This document shows, one piece after another, positions 39,898-41,838 of a stretch of 41,838 bases of DNA; the first letter of the stretch is position 1, and every line of letters begins with the position of its first letter. The position numbers and the translations under genes are program-made. The notes below the pieces were generated by a model that searched no databases, was not told the DNA's origin, and saw nothing but the letters and a program-made list of their open reading frames with translations. The stretch is from assembly GCF_041199985.1 (NCBI RefSeq), contig NZ_CP165648.1, positions 1 through 41,838 of the forward strand. Reading direction: 5' to 3'. This DNA is from Leptotrichia sp. HSP-536. GTDB lineage: Bacteria; Fusobacteriota; Fusobacteriia; Fusobacteriales; Leptotrichiaceae.

Positions 39898-41838
39898 ATG
39901 AGAGAAAGAAGTAAGATATTACACAAATTAACTGCGGCACTGCTGCTAAACGTGTTCAGCTTTAATATTCTTGCCGACGGCCTTCAGGTTGATCCTAACT
40001 CAAGATACAACACAAGCCTTGACAGATCCCAGAATGGTGTGCCTGTCGTTAATATTTCCACTCCGAATGGCCGTGGTGTAAGTATTAACGAGTTTTTGGA
40101 GTACAATGTCGGACGTGAAGGGCAAGTCTTAAACAATGCAGATAACATTGGAAGAAGCCATCTTGCCGGTATTATTAACGCAAATCCTAATCTTGGGCCA
40201 AATCAGGCGGCAAATCTAATTTTATTGCAGGTCAATGGGGCAAACCGATCGCAGATTGAGGATACATCGAGGCTCTCAGCAGACAAAAGGTGAATGTAAT
40301 CTTAAGCAATGAAAATGGAATATATTTAAACGGCGCAGGGACAATCAATATTAAGAACTTTATTCCTACAACTGGAAGAGTTAAGCTGAAGGACGGGGAT
40401 GTAATCGGAATTGACGTCGAAAAGGGAAGAGTTGTTATTGGGGCTAATGGCTTTGATGCGACTAATACCGATTATGTAAACGTTATTGCAAAGGCTATGG
40501 AGTTGCAGGGAAATCTTGTTGGGAATAAGGTTGATGTAACTCTGGGAGAAAATACTGTTGACTCTAGCGGAACTGTAACTTCAAAAAACGGAATAAATTC
40601 AGTCGCAATTGATGCGAGCAATCTTGGATCAATGTACGCTGGACAGATAAAGATAGTAAGTACGGACAAGGGGCAGGAGTAAACTCCAGTGGACTTATCT
40701 ATTCAAGGGATACAAAATTAGAAATTACAGCTGACGGGAAAATTAATGTTGCCAAGATAAAGGGTGATGGAATTGAAATAAACGGAACTGAGTATGCTCA
40801 ATCAGAGCTTGCAAGTTCTGACAAAGGCATTAATATTAATGCGGCTAAAATAAAATTGTCTGGGGAAACTCAGGCGAACAGTGATATTAACCTTAATGGG
40901 AATGTTGAGAACAAGTCCAACATATACACAGGTGGAAACCTGAATACGCTTGATATGATAAATTCTGGGAATATTAATGTTTCAGGGAACATAACGGCAA
41001 AAGATTTTAAAAACTCTCTTGCAACGGTTCTTTCCGGGGAAACTTCAATGTAAAAAATTTAGATAATTCTGGAAATATACAGGTTTCAGGAATTACTGAT
41101 ATTAACGAAAAATTTGACAATACAGGAGCATTGACTTCTGTTAAGCATATTTCAGTCTTAGGAAACATAAGCAGTACAGGAAATATTTTGACAAATGAGG
41201 ATTTATCGGCTAAAAATACTGTAACATCAGGGACAATTGCGGCCAAGAATCTGAGAGTGGACAGCCTGACTAATGATGGTAAAATAAGCACAAATGGTGA
41301 ATTAACTGCAAAAGATGTGAAAAATACTGGAGAGATTTTATCATCAGGAAAAATTTCAGGAAATAGTTTTGTAACTTTAGGAAAGGTTCAGACTAATGAA
41401 TCCCTTGATATTAATGGGTTTCTTGATAACAGCGGAACAGTCGGGGCAGCAAAGGACATAACAGTTGCCGGAAACGTATTAAATTCAGGGGAAATCCTTA
41501 CTAATGGAGATTTTACTTCAAGGAATATGCACACTTCCGGAACTGTAGTTTCAAATAATTTAAGAACTGGAAACCTTAAAAATGATGGTAAAATTGTAGC
41601 CAATAAGGATATAACGGCTAAAAAGGTTGCAAGTACAGGAGATATTACTGTTGTCGGTAAAATTTCAGCGGATAGCCTGAAATCATCAGGAACTTTAAGA
41701 ACCAATGAGGATCTTTCTATTAATGGAAGGTTTGACAATGACGGGACAGTCGAAACTTCAAAGAATGTAGCTGTTTCAGGAGATATTAACAATACCGGGA
41801 AAATAATTGCAGGCGGTAATTTAAGCGGTAGGAATACC
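39898..41838 (+). CDS. TpsA/CdiA-like exoprotein, 5' portion (continues at position 1 on the circle)
   Basis: Signal peptide, TPS domain (N-P-N-L, N-E-N-G-I) and the first super-repeat units. Breaks are at 40258 (GAGGAT where the first turn has GAGGGAT and is open), at GGGG 40670 and at GGGG 41036; the last two are as in the first turn. The window ends inside the 309-base repeat array, and reading on into base 1 restores continuity. Confidence 0.8.

Larger units (their letters stand above)
20908..41838. repeat. Plasmid monomer B (second full turn of the circle)
   Basis: This is the second head-to-tail copy, 24 bases longer than monomer A because of small indels. It is the better copy for the tpsA 5'-central region near 20908-23130, for the resolvase 3' end and for the transporter. 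It is the worse copy for 27977-29960, where several one-base losses break genes that are open in monomer A. A real dimer and an assembly of a circle read twice cannot be told apart from the sequence alone. Confidence 0.95.

Noticed and set aside
1..41838. tRNA, rRNA, riboswitch, antibiotic-resistance, relaxase or partition genes
   Set aside because: I looked for these and saw no convincing candidate on either strand.

Overview
The window is one circular plasmid of about 20.9 kb written out twice, head to tail. Position 20908 repeats position 1, and the last base (41838) runs directly into the first base with no gap or overlap. Monomer A is 1-20907 and monomer B is 20908-41838. The two differ only by scattered indels, mostly in homopolymers, and the first ~750 bases of A are visibly degraded. 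This looks like an unpolished long-read contig of a circular molecule (or of a true dimer), so nearly every feature appears twice. The low G+C content, the strong Shine-Dalgarno sites, a Gram-negative two-partner secretion system and RepL/Rep_3-type replication proteins suggest Fusobacteriota, most likely Leptotrichiaceae (Leptotrichia-like). That placement is inference; no marker gene is present.

About 60% of the plasmid is one plus-strand operon: a TpsB/CdiB-type outer-membrane transporter (17087-18892; 38018-39824), then a ~9.9 kb TpsA/CdiA-like filamentous exoprotein (18966-28836 is the only uninterrupted span), then a lipoprotein starting one base after its stop (7900-8472; 28838-29407). 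The exoprotein has a signal peptide, a TPS domain, a 309-bp (103-residue) beta-helix super-repeat, long FHA-type repeats, a candidate alpha/beta-hydrolase (lipase-like) domain with an S-Q-G elbow, and a C-terminal cassette. A second, diverged copy of the C-terminal cassette plus lipoprotein follows as a tandem ~1.2 kb duplication. A third relic (last ~25 toxin codons plus a different lipoprotein) lies past a replication gene. The order B-A-I with orphan CT/I modules matches contact-dependent inhibition loci. I propose a plasmid-borne CDI-type system whose immunity proteins are lipoproteins.

The rest is replication and mobile DNA. There are two ~95% identical repL genes (10374-10817, 13189-13632), each with its own 22-bp repeats and promoter, and a minus-strand Rep_3-type initiator (15696-16388) with a partner ORF and a separate iteron array (16459-16598). 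There are also a serine resolvase (13772-14388), two directly repeated 102-bp structured elements around repL2, a 151-bp MITE-like element with TA flanks, and decayed gene fragments. No relaxase, partition ATPase, tRNA, rRNA, CRISPR or resistance gene is visible.

Most apparent frameshifts sit in homopolymers, several at GGGG where GGGGG would restore the frame. Gene spans are therefore given as the reconstructed genes, with the interrupting sites stated.
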